A stretch of DNA of 64,000 nt from Caryophanales bacterium UBA6865. Its GTDB lineage: Bacteria; Bacillota_I; Bacilli_A; RFN20; CAG-826. Positions 25,110 through 33,602 of the stretch are shown here, piece by piece (the stretch's first letter is position 1; the number at the start of each line of letters is the position of its first letter). The DNA lies in NCBI GenBank assembly GCA_002449265.1, contig DKCV01000015.1, positions 35,014 to 99,013 on the forward strand. The letters run 5' to 3'. The position numbers and the translations under genes were made by a program. A model generated the notes under the pieces. It searched no databases. It was not told the origin of the DNA and saw nothing but the letters and a program-made list of their open reading frames with translations.

Positions 25110-26855
25110 TTAGAAGAGATCTGGGAAGGTCTTCTTGAAGTAATCGTAGACACTTTGATCGTGATAGACCAAAGCCATCTTTTTGACAAAGTATTGATTA
25201 CTGCTCTTCTTATAAGTATCAGAGCTAGAAAGTGTCGCAGCGATAGAACGAGCAACATAATCTCCAAAATATGGCTGATTCTTTAAGGCGTCGTAGTAGT
25301 TGTCTTTGTCAGTAGTGGCGAGTTTAGAACTCTTTACCGCTTCCTCGACATCAACCAAATACCAGTTGCTGGAATCGCCGATAACGTAAGGAATCTCGTT
25401 TCCGGTTTCATAAGTCTTTGGCGTGATGAGGTAGTGGCTATCGCCAGTGTTATCTGTAGCACCATTACGATACCAAACATAGCTACCATCTTCTTTTGCT
25501 GTGCCTTTTTTATTGAGGCTATCGACTTCTTCAGAAACGCCCATATTGAAGACACGGTTTTTGATATCGCTTGGGAGGTCGGTTAACCCTGTAGAAGTGT
25601 ACCAGCCACTAACGGTGTTATCCTTTGTAAGGAGCTCTTTGTATTTGAGTTCCAAGCCATATTGATATGGATAGGCGTTGCTATTAGTGAAATCTTTGAC
25701 GATGCTATCGTTATCTTCGTCCGTTTTGTTAATTTTCAAATAATCTGCAATATATCCACCGAATGTCGACTCTTTGTAGATTTTTTTAGTATATTTGTTA
25801 GTTTCAGCATCTGACCAAGACTCAGAATTCGTGAAATCGGAATCGCTAAACAAATGCCAATCGGCGTCCGTATAGATCTTTGTGATAAGAGAATCATCTA
25901 TATAAGAAGAATTCTCATAGAAAATGGTCCCTTTGATCATTGAATCGAGAACGCTAAATGGGTATTTGTCGAGTTTGTTTGCTTCGATAACTTGCTTAGC
26001 GTATTGGGCGACAAGCTGTTTTGTGGCTGCTTTATATTCGGCTTTGGTATTATCGGCGAGTTTGATGTAATTCACTTTTCTTCCGTAAGAAATACCAAGC
26101 GTGCGGTAGTTTTCACGAACTAGATATTCGCAAACTAATTCATCGCGATAGATGTCTGGGAGAACGCTCGTTTCAATATAGGAATTTTCCGTTTTTCCTT
26201 CGTCATCTTTCCCATACGTATCCCAAATATTATCGAAATAAGATCTGATGATTGAAGCGTTTTGAGCCATATCTAGGTCATCTAGATGCTTAGAACCGTA
26301 AATTTGTTTTTTCGTTTCAACGATTTCATTTCTCTTTTTCCCTAAGGAAGAAGGATCGTTTTTCCATTGGGCGTCATAGAATTTCTTTTCCACGAACTGG
26401 CTTTCTTCTTGATATGTTGTGTTTGTCACATAGGAATAGAAAGTCTTATAGATGCGATATAAGAAATTGTTATAGATGCTCTTTAATTTATCGGTCGAGC
26501 CTTTTCCGTCTTCTCCGTGGTAAATTTCATATTTATCAGCGATAGTTTGAAGTTTTGCTATATCGCCACTATCGATAGCAGGTTTCAATTCGGTTAGGAA
26601 ATCACCGAATACGCTCTTGCTATAAAGAACGAGGATATTATTCAAAACTTTTTCGCTATTGGAGTCACCTTCACTTACAAGAGCATCATAAATTTGACCC
26701 ATTGTATTGTTTTTGACATTATCAACATTAAGAATTTGTTGATTGTATTCACTTGAAGGAAGCTCTGCTTTTACCGTTGAACAGCCAACCATCATGGCAC
26801 CGGCAGTTAAAACGCTTAACCCAAAAACGAGTAAATTCTTCTTATTGTTTAACAT
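25110..26855 (-). CDS. Secreted lipoprotein, foldase (SurA/PrsA N-domain)-like, function uncertain
   Basis: The 581-residue product has a lipoprotein signal with the Cys at about residue 25 (AMMVGC). The mature part is rich in Lys, Asp, Tyr and Asn, mostly helical by pattern, with many Tyr-rich segments, and no catalytic motif that I recognise. Start choice: the ATG at 26855 has GGAGG about 12 bases upstream and directly precedes the signal peptide. It overlaps the stop of the PrsA-like gene by 14 bases, so translation is coupled. Size, secretion and context suggest a diverged partner or paralogue of that foldase without a clear parvulin core (inference). Confidence 0.65.
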   Translation of the reverse strand: MLNNKKNLLVFGLSVLTAGAMMVGCSTVKAELPSSEYNQQILNVDNVKNNTMGQIYDALVSEGDSNSEKVLNNILVLYSKSVFGDFLTELKPAIDSGDIAKLQTIADKYEIYHGEDGKGSTDKLKSIYNNFLYRIYKTFYSYVTNTTYQEESQFVEKKFYDAQWKNDPSSLGKKRNEIVETKKQIYGSKHLDDLDMAQNASIIRSYFDNIWDTYGKDDEGKTENSYIETSVLPDIYRDELVCEYLVRENYRTLGISYGRKVNYIKLADNTKAEYKAATKQLVAQYAKQVIEANKLDKYPFSVLDSMIKGTIFYENSSYIDDSLITKIYTDADWHLFSDSDFTNSESWSDAETNKYTKKIYKESTFGGYIADYLKINKTDEDNDSIVKDFTNSNAYPYQYGLELKYKELLTKDNTVSGWYTSTGLTDLPSDIKNRVFNMGVSEEVDSLNKKGTAKEDGSYVWYRNGATDNTGDSHYLITPKTYETGNEIPYVIGDSSNWYLVDVEEAVKSSKLATTDKDNYYDALKNQPYFGDYVARSIAATLSSSDTYKKSSNQYFVKKMALVYHDQSVYDYFKKTFPDLF

Positions 26856-28863
26856 AGTAGCATTTTCCTCCTTTTTGCCAATTTTCCCCGCTATGGTCTT
26901 TGAAGCCAATTGCGCATACTTCGCTTAGCATCGCTTTATTTTGCGTTGCGCTTCCTTCGTAAACATCGGGAAGCTTGTAATCTCTTAAGCTATTCTGCCT
27001 TTGAAGTTTTTGGGCATATGACTTCCAGTTTTTGACCCAAGTTTGATAATTCTCGTCTTTTGTCGATTGACGTTTGGTGATGCTATAGTTGCGGATACGC
27101 TTGCCAAGCGCCTCATCGGTAAACTTAATCGAGCCATCTTCGATAAGGGATTGGAAAATGTATGTGCTAAGAGCGCTATTGTAGGTTTTCACTGCGTTAG
27201 TGATTCTTCCTTGTCTAGAAGTATAGACCGAAGATTCTTTTCCAGCGTTATAGTTCACATAAGTATCTTTGTCTTTCTTATCTGCGCCATAAGTTGGATA
27301 GCCTTCTTCACCTGGTTTGACCATGGTGTAATATTCGCTTAGCGTGCTAACGCTTTCGCTAGAAGTTCCGGCTTGTTTCACGAATTCGCCATTAAGGTCG
27401 AGACCGCTACGTTGAAGAACCATTAAATGGACTCCTTGATAGCTAGAACCGCTTCCAGCACGAACGGCAAGAACAATATTTCCGTCTTTGTCTGTTAAAA
27501 CGTTTTCATTAAGGCCAACGATATTCTTTGTGTTGACTTGGAAACCTGGGAGTTTTTTATAGTCCTCTGAAACAACGCCATCCTTTTTTTCCGCGTCGTC
27601 TACTCTATTCGTATTGTAAGCAATGTCATTTGGCGTAATGACACAGACGTTGTGTTTATTAAAATATTTATTAAATAGGATGTTACGCGGATAGAAAGTG
27701 GCTTTTCCTTCATAAACGGTGTTTCCACTTTGATCAGTCGTGATATTGGCTGATTTTAGAAGTGCTTTGGCTGCGCCATAAGGAATCTGCCCGATGCCAT
27801 GAGTGCCATCATCGTATTTTTCTCCATACGCAAAGAAATCATGGATGGTAGTCCCTTCGCCTGGGCCAGCTCCGAGTCTTTGATCAGTATCGATATCAGA
27901 AGCGCTCGTCGCATCTATTTTTAAGCCTGGGGTTAATGATGCAACATTCTTATCGTAATAATCTTTTTCCGCGCCAGTCGTATTTTGATAGCCCTTGTTA
28001 TAAAGAGTTTCAAAAGCATACATGCCGAGTTTGAATTCTGGAACGAGATCGCTGCTCATTACTTTGGTGGTTGGTTCATTCAATTCACCATAAGCTTTGC
28101 CGCTAGTTTCATCATCAGAAGCGGCTTCTGCGATTTCACCAAAGGTTTCGCGGATTCCGCCTTCGCTAGAATCTCCGGCCAAACGAGTGATAGTTAATCC
28201 GAGCTTTTTTGCGTTGTCTTCACTAATCTCAGCTTGAGTGTATTCGCCATCAGCAGCGTCAACTTTCACCAAGATGTGGCGGATATTCATTGGGACTTGC
28301 TCACGGATCCAACCTTTGTTTTCGGCACCATAAGTGTCGCTTGCTTTCATGAAAAGGTCATCGGACGTTAAGCCGTCTTTCGATCCATCGCGAATGTAGT
28401 CGAGATAGTCGTTATTGTATTTGTTCTCGAAATTTTTCTTTTCTTCTTGATAGAGGAAATGGTCATAAAGTTCATCGAGATTCTTGACGTTATTCTTGTC
28501 GAAAATCTTCTCGAGTTCCTCTTTGTAGTTTCCACCGGCATTCTTCGCGGCTTGTTGCTGTTCGACAACGAGTCGATTGGCTTCGGTTTTTGCCACGCTG
28601 AGAGACGCTTTCATTTCTGGTTTTTCGTAATATTTACGAATGAGAACCTCGTAAACTTTGTCGAATTCGGTAGATGCGCTTTTTCCACCGAGTTGATAGC
28701 TCTTTTCGAGGTCGCTAGCCGTGTAAGAAACGGTTGTTCCTAATGCGGTTGTATAAGTAAAAATGGTGCCATCATTTGCTTTGGTGGGCATGTTGCAAGA
28801 AGCCAAAGCAGCACAGGTGGCAGCCAACGTTACTAGACATAGAGCGGATTTAGATTTCTTCAT
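26842..28863 (-). CDS. PrsA-like peptidyl-prolyl isomerase lipoprotein (parvulin type)
   Basis: The 673-residue product has a lipoprotein signal ending in LASC (Cys about 23). A parvulin-like core starts at MNIRHILVKVDA (about 195), followed by FGEIAEAASDDETSGKAYGEL and SSDLVPEFKLGMYAFE, the pattern of the PPIase domain. A further segment, GVHLMVLQRSG, may close a second, split parvulin-like unit. It should help fold exported proteins outside the membrane. It is much longer than Bacillus PrsA (about 290) because of inserts. The ATG at 28863 has GGAG upstream. It heads a two-lipoprotein operon. Confidence 0.72.
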   Translation of the reverse strand: MKKSKSALCLVTLAATCAALASCNMPTKANDGTIFTYTTALGTTVSYTASDLEKSYQLGGKSASTEFDKVYEVLIRKYYEKPEMKASLSVAKTEANRLVVEQQQAAKNAGGNYKEELEKIFDKNNVKNLDELYDHFLYQEEKKNFENKYNNDYLDYIRDGSKDGLTSDDLFMKASDTYGAENKGWIREQVPMNIRHILVKVDAADGEYTQAEISEDNAKKLGLTITRLAGDSSEGGIRETFGEIAEAASDDETSGKAYGELNEPTTKVMSSDLVPEFKLGMYAFETLYNKGYQNTTGAEKDYYDKNVASLTPGLKIDATSASDIDTDQRLGAGPGEGTTIHDFFAYGEKYDDGTHGIGQIPYGAAKALLKSANITTDQSGNTVYEGKATFYPRNILFNKYFNKHNVCVITPNDIAYNTNRVDDAEKKDGVVSEDYKKLPGFQVNTKNIVGLNENVLTDKDGNIVLAVRAGSGSSYQGVHLMVLQRSGLDLNGEFVKQAGTSSESVSTLSEYYTMVKPGEEGYPTYGADKKDKDTYVNYNAGKESSVYTSRQGRITNAVKTYNSALSTYIFQSLIEDGSIKFTDEALGKRIRNYSITKRQSTKDENYQTWVKNWKSYAQKLQRQNSLRDYKLPDVYEGSATQNKAMLSEVCAIGFKDHSGENWQKGGKCYYVKQ

Positions 28864-28981
28864 TTGTTGATTCGCTCCTCCTTTAAACATAATGCTCGAT
28901 AAGTTTATTCTCTTTAGAGAATGGGTGCAACATCTAAAATAAGTCATTTTTGCGGTTTATGTTTTTCCTATGTCTTATCGT

Positions 28982-29010
28982 TTGCCACTTCGATGGCGTA
29001 ATATTAGAAT
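28982..29010 (+). promoter_or_regulatory. Promoter of the suf operon
   Basis: TTGCCA at 28982-28987 and TAGAAT at 29005-29010 are separated by exactly 17 bases. The sufC binding site AGGAG follows at 29024-29028. Confidence 0.65.
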
Positions 29011-29034
29011 TAATTGCTTTTTCAGGAGCGAGTA

Positions 29035-29865
29035 ATGTTCACATTAAAAATTAAAAATTTACATGTTTCCGTGAAGGGAACTCCCATACTTCGTGGCGTC
29101 GATTTGGAAGTGAATGAAGGCGAAACCATCGCTTTACTTGGACCAAATGGGCACGGGAAGAGCACCTTATTAGCGGCGATTATGGGTAATCCCGCCTATC
29201 AAGTCAATGAAGGATCGATCACGCTTGATGGCAAGGATATTTTAAAAATGCCAGTGGACGAAAGGTCGAAAGCCGGCTTATTCCTTGGGATGCAATATCC
29301 TAGCGAAATCCCTGGTTTAAATAACGCTGATTTCTTAAAAGCGGCAATGAATGCACATCGCGAAAAACCGATGAATTTATTTGAACTTTATTCCAAATTG
29401 CAAAGTGCTTATAAGGAGATGGATATTCCTTTCGAAATGAGCAAAAGGAATTTGAACGAAGGATTCTCTGGCGGCGAGAAAAAACGTAATGAAATTTTAC
29501 AAATGAGACTCCTTTCTCCCAAGATTGCGATGCTTGATGAAATTGATTCGGGGCTCGATGTTGATGCGATGCAAATTGTTGCTAGTAGCATTCGAAAACA
29601 GCAAAACGAAGGGACTGGTTTTTTGATTATTAGTCACTACGCTCGCTTATACGGGATGATTCATCCGAGTAAAGCTGCAGTTCTTATCAACGGGAAAATC
29701 GCCGTGACAGGCGGGCCTGAACTAATTGACCGTGTCGATCATGAGGGGTATGAATGGATTCACCGCGAACTCGGAATCAATATCGAAAAAGAAGTTGATG
29801 CACCGATGAACCATGTGAGCGTTGGTTCTTGCTTAACAAAGGAAATCGTCAATGGAAAAAAATAG
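29035..29865 (+). CDS. sufC: Fe-S cluster assembly ATPase SufC
   Basis: The 276-residue ABC-type ATPase has Walker A GPNGHGKST, the SufC-type signature GFSGGEKKRNEILQM and Walker B IAMLDEIDSGLDVDA. It partners with SufB and SufD to energise cluster assembly in the cytosol. The ATG at 29035 is chosen for its AGGAG site; a start seven codons upstream lacks one. It is about 25 residues longer than usual at the C-terminus. It is the first gene of sufCDSUB, overlapping sufD by 14 bases. Confidence 0.97.
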   Translation: MFTLKIKNLHVSVKGTPILRGVDLEVNEGETIALLGPNGHGKSTLLAAIMGNPAYQVNEGSITLDGKDILKMPVDERSKAGLFLGMQYPSEIPGLNNADFLKAAMNAHREKPMNLFELYSKLQSAYKEMDIPFEMSKRNLNEGFSGGEKKRNEILQMRLLSPKIAMLDEIDSGLDVDAMQIVASSIRKQQNEGTGFLIISHYARLYGMIHPSKAAVLINGKIAVTGGPELIDRVDHEGYEWIHRELGINIEKEVDAPMNHVSVGSCLTKEIVNGKK

Positions 29866-30538
29866 AATTTCCTATATTGATAAAATTCCTGAAAACGTCA
29901 ATTTAATGGTAAAGGCAAATGAATGCCTTCATCTAGAATTGGCTAGTTTTTCAAAACTCGGCGATATTCAGATCAATATCGGTGTTTTTAAGGACGCGAC
30001 TGCCGAAATTTGTTTTGCCGATTTCAGCCATGATAGTGGTAAAGTTACAATTGAGGTTAATCTTTTAGAAGAAGGCGCTACAGTGAGTTGGAACCTTGCT
30101 TCTTTGTCAATGAATCAAGACGTAAAACAATTTTCGCCTTCCGTTTATCATAAAGCGCCTCACACTCGTGCCTTGGTGAAAAATTACGGTATCGCCCGTG
30201 ATGCGTCCTCCTTATTTTTCTACGGCGAATCTTCGATTGCTCAGGGGAGCGCTAAATCGTTTACCCGCCAAGAAGCGAAAATTATTGTTTTCGATGAAAA
30301 ATGCAAAGGGAAAGCATCGCCGGTTCTAAAAATTTCGGAAAATGACGTTGAGGCAAGCCACGGGGCTGCCGTAGGGCGTCTTAACGAGAATCATCTTTTC
30401 TATTTGATGAGCAGAGGCTTAACGCTAGAGGAGGCAAAACGTCTTGTTACGTTAGGCTATTTAAAACCAATTGAAGAATATTTTGAGGATGAAACAATCC
30501 GTCAAAGAATCGATCAAGCCATCGAAGGAGGCATCTAA
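29852..30538 (+). CDS. sufD: Compact SufD
   Basis: At 228 residues this is about half the usual SufD length (near 400). The C-terminal half matches SufB/SufD beta-helix proteins: ARDASSLFFYGESSIAQGSAKSFTRQEAKIIVFDEKCKGKASPVL, then ENDVEASHGAAVGRLNENHLFYLMSRGL, the shared SufB/D terminus. The N-terminal helical domain and much of the beta-helix are missing. There is no room for a lost 5' part, because it overlaps sufC directly, and no frameshift signature is visible, so it is a natural short form. It probably still pairs with SufB in the SufBCD scaffold. Confidence 0.88.
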   Translation: MEKNRISYIDKIPENVNLMVKANECLHLELASFSKLGDIQINIGVFKDATAEICFADFSHDSGKVTIEVNLLEEGATVSWNLASLSMNQDVKQFSPSVYHKAPHTRALVKNYGIARDASSLFFYGESSIAQGSAKSFTRQEAKIIVFDEKCKGKASPVLKISENDVEASHGAAVGRLNENHLFYLMSRGLTLEEAKRLVTLGYLKPIEEYFEDETIRQRIDQAIEGGI

Positions 30539-30539
30539 C

Positions 30540-31772
30540 ATGTTTGATGTCAAAAAAGTACGCCTAGATTTTCCAATGCTTAGAAACAATATCCAAATGC
30601 AGGGCAAACCATTGATTTGGCTTGATAACGCCTCAACGACATTCAAACCTGATTGCGTGAGAGAAGCGGTGGACGCTTATTATCTCAGCGAAACAAGCAA
30701 TAGCCATCGTGGCGATTATGATCTTTGTGCCCAAATGGATCAAAAAATATTGGAAGCAAGAGAAACGGTCGCTAAATTTATCAATTCGAAAACGGAAGAA
30801 GTCGTTTTTACTTCTGGAACAACCGGCTCTTTGAATCTTGTCGCTTTTGGGTATGGCTCAAAATATCTAAAGGAAAACGATGAGATCCTTCTTACGGAAG
30901 CCGAACACGCAAGTAACGTCCTTCCTTGGTACAAAGTCCATGAAATGACGGGCGCGAAAATCAAATTCATTCCGCTAGATAAAGATGGAAGATTGACGGT
31001 AGAAAATCTCCGCAAAACCATCACAAAAAACACAAAAGTTGTTTCCGTTGCAATGGTGACGAATGTTTTAGGCTATATTGCTCCAATCAAAGAATTAGCC
31101 AAGGTTTGCCACGAATTTGGGGCGGTTCTAGTTTGTGATGGGGCTCAATCAGTGCCACATATTAAAACAGATGTTAAGGATTTAGATTGCGATTTCTTAG
31201 CGTTCAGCGGCCATAAACTGTGTGGTCCAACCGGAATCGGAGTTTTATATGGCAAATTCCCTCTTTTATCCAAAATGGAACCATTTATGACGGGTGGAGG
31301 GATGAACGCGAAATTCGATTTATGCGGAGATGTTGCTTACTTAGAACCCCCGCTTCGTTTTGAAGCTGGCACACAAAACATGGAAGGCATCCTTGGCTTA
31401 AAAGCGGCGATTGATTATATTTCTAAGCTTGGAATGGATAATATCGAAGCTTATGAACGTAGCCTAAAAGAATATGCCGTTTCGGAATTAGAAAAAACGG
31501 GGAACGCGATTCTATATAACGCGAAAAGCGAAGCGGGAATCGTTACCTTTAATATTAAAGATGTCTTTGCTCAAGATGCCGCGACCTTTCTTAATTCGCG
31601 CGGAATCGCTTGCCGAAGCGGCCAACACTGCGCAAAAATCCTCATCGATTTCCTTAAAACGGTCGCTACGGTTCGCGCCTCTTTCTATTTTTATACCACA
31701 AAGGAAGACATTGACGAGCTTGTCGATGCGGTTAGACACGGAAAGGAGTTCCTCGATGCCTATTTCAATTGA
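30540..31772 (+). CDS. sufS: Cysteine desulfurase SufS
   Basis: The 410-residue PLP enzyme mobilises sulfur from cysteine. It has LIWLDNASTTFKP near the start, the PLP lysine in FLAFSGHKLCGPTGIGVLYG and the active-site cysteine in IACRSGQHCAK, all typical of group II desulfurases. The ATG at 30540 follows GGAGG and lies 1 base after the sufD stop. The sulfur acceptor should be SufU, encoded next with a 17-base overlap. Confidence 0.97.
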   Translation: MFDVKKVRLDFPMLRNNIQMQGKPLIWLDNASTTFKPDCVREAVDAYYLSETSNSHRGDYDLCAQMDQKILEARETVAKFINSKTEEVVFTSGTTGSLNLVAFGYGSKYLKENDEILLTEAEHASNVLPWYKVHEMTGAKIKFIPLDKDGRLTVENLRKTITKNTKVVSVAMVTNVLGYIAPIKELAKVCHEFGAVLVCDGAQSVPHIKTDVKDLDCDFLAFSGHKLCGPTGIGVLYGKFPLLSKMEPFMTGGGMNAKFDLCGDVAYLEPPLRFEAGTQNMEGILGLKAAIDYISKLGMDNIEAYERSLKEYAVSELEKTGNAILYNAKSEAGIVTFNIKDVFAQDAATFLNSRGIACRSGQHCAKILIDFLKTVATVRASFYFYTTKEDIDELVDAVRHGKEFLDAYFN

Positions 31773-32202
31773 ATTAACCCCTTCTATGATGAGAGAAATC
31801 ATCATGGACCATTATTCTTCTCCGCGCCATAAAGGAGTGCCTACGGAAGAAGGATATCAAAAAATCCATACCGATTCCGTTAATTGCATCGATGATTTTG
31901 ATCTTTATTTGAAAGCAAAAGATGATGTTGTTATTGATGCACGCTGGGAAGGGGTCGCTTGCACGATTTCTAGCGCAAGCACCGACATTCTTTGCGAGCA
32001 AGTAATTGGAAAAAACTTCCAAGAATCCGAATATATGATTCAGCAATATCTCAATATGATTGAAGAAAAGCCCTACGATGATTCGGTTTTAAATGAGGCC
32101 CTTGTTTTCATGAACACGGGTAAGCAAGCAGCGCGAATCCACTGCGCGACCATGGGTTGGACGGCAATGGATGAGCTTCTCAAGGACGAGGAGCATAAAT
32201 AA
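31756..32202 (+). CDS. sufU: SufU sulfur-transfer/scaffold protein
   Basis: The 148-residue IscU-like protein keeps the three zinc/sulfur cysteines: NCIDDF (in place of the usual NPTCGD, so Cys-x-Asp is kept), GVACTISSAS and IHCATMGW. The insertion between the second and third Cys is typical of SufU rather than IscU. It accepts persulfide sulfur from SufS. Its GGAG site and start lie within the end of sufS. It is followed by sufB after one base. Confidence 0.95.
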   Translation: MPISIELTPSMMREIIMDHYSSPRHKGVPTEEGYQKIHTDSVNCIDDFDLYLKAKDDVVIDARWEGVACTISSASTDILCEQVIGKNFQESEYMIQQYLNMIEEKPYDDSVLNEALVFMNTGKQAARIHCATMGWTAMDELLKDEEHK

Positions 32203-32203
32203 T

Positions 32204-33601
32204 ATGGCGGATACGAAGTTCCTCGACGAAAAATATAAGTACGATTTTAAGACGAACGCCGATATCGTTTTTTCAACTGGCGTTGGCTTAAATGACGATG
32301 TTGTTAGAGCAATCAGCAAAGAAAAAAACGAACCAGATTGGATGCTTGATTTTCGCCTTAAAGCCCTTCACACGTTCCAAAAAATGCCGATGCCTACGTA
32401 TGGCCCAGACCTAAGCCTTTTGGATTTTGATCATTACACCTATTTTACACGTGTTGCGAATAACGAAACAAAAGATTGGTCGAAGGTTCCTGAAGCGGTA
32501 AAAAACACCTTTAAGAAATTAGGAATCCCAGAAGCGGAGCAAAAGTATCTTTCTGGAGTAACGACTCAATATGAATCGGAAGTCGTTTACCATAACATGC
32601 TAAAAGAAGTGGAAGAAAAAGGCGTAATCTTTCTTTCAACGGATATGGGGTTGCAATTATTCCCTGAGCTTTTCCGCAAATACTTCGGAACCGTGGTTCC
32701 GATTGCCGATAATAAATTTTCGGCGCTCAATGGTGCAGTTTGGAGTGGTGGCTCGTTTATTTATGTCCCAAAAGGCGTAAAACTAGAAAAACCTCTTCAA
32801 TCCTATTTCCGTATCAATAACGAAAAGACGGGCCAATTCGAACGAACGCTGATTATTTGCGACGAAGGTAGCGATATCCATTATATCGAAGGGTGCACTG
32901 CCCCAATTTACCAGAAAGAATCCCTCCATAGCGGCGTCGTGGAGATTGTTGTCTTGAAAGGCGCGCATTGCCGTTATAGCACGGTGCAAAATTGGAGTAA
33001 CAATATCGTTAATCTTGTCACCCAACGCGCTAAAGTGGGGGAAAACGGCTTCATGGAATGGGTTGATGGCAACATTGGCAGCATGCGCAATATGAAGTAC
33101 CCTGCTTGCATCTTAGAAGGGGATGGCGCAAAAGGGAGCGCGATTTCGATTGCTGTCGGTGGCAAAAATCAATTCCAAGACAATGGCGCTAGGATGATTC
33201 ATATTGGTAAAAACACCTCTTCAACCATTATCAGCAAGTCCATTTGCAAAAATGGCGGAACCGCAAATTACCGCGGAACTGTAAGGATAATGCCTTCTGC
33301 GACTGGTTCTTTTGCCCATGAAGAATGCGATACGCTTATTTTAGACAATCTTTCTTCTAGTGACACGATTCCAAAGAACGAAGTGTTCAATTCCTCTAGC
33401 ACCTTAGAGCATGAAGCTACGGTTTCAAAGATCAATGAGGAGCAGCTCTTCTATTTGATGAGTAGAGGATTAAGCGAAGAAGAAGCGACACAAATGATTG
33501 TGATGGGCTTCATTGAACCTTTCTCAAGAGAATTGCCGATGGAATATGCGGTGGAGTTGAATCAGCTCATTAAGTTAGATATGTCGGATGCGATTGGTTA
33601 A
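32204..33601 (+). CDS. sufB: Fe-S cluster assembly protein SufB
   Basis: The 465-residue scaffold subunit has the full family architecture: N-terminal helical region, beta-helix with VPKGVKLEKPLQSYFRIN and the ending EATVSKINEEQLFYLMSRGLSEEEA. SufB builds the nascent cluster with SufC and SufD. The conserved Cys and His residues of the beta-helix region appear present (SICKNGGTANYRGTVR, HEECDTLIL). The length is standard, in contrast to the short SufD. It is the last suf gene; mnmG follows after 1 base, so the operon continues. Confidence 0.97.
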   Translation: MADTKFLDEKYKYDFKTNADIVFSTGVGLNDDVVRAISKEKNEPDWMLDFRLKALHTFQKMPMPTYGPDLSLLDFDHYTYFTRVANNETKDWSKVPEAVKNTFKKLGIPEAEQKYLSGVTTQYESEVVYHNMLKEVEEKGVIFLSTDMGLQLFPELFRKYFGTVVPIADNKFSALNGAVWSGGSFIYVPKGVKLEKPLQSYFRINNEKTGQFERTLIICDEGSDIHYIEGCTAPIYQKESLHSGVVEIVVLKGAHCRYSTVQNWSNNIVNLVTQRAKVGENGFMEWVDGNIGSMRNMKYPACILEGDGAKGSAISIAVGGKNQFQDNGARMIHIGKNTSSTIISKSICKNGGTANYRGTVRIMPSATGSFAHEECDTLILDNLSSSDTIPKNEVFNSSSTLEHEATVSKINEEQLFYLMSRGLSEEEATQMIVMGFIEPFSRELPMEYAVELNQLIKLDMSDAIG

Positions 33602-33602
33602 T

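Noticed and set aside
29852..30538. sufD as a frameshifted pseudogene
   Set aside because: It overlaps sufC and abuts sufS with no extra coding sequence in other frames, and its C-terminal motifs are intact.
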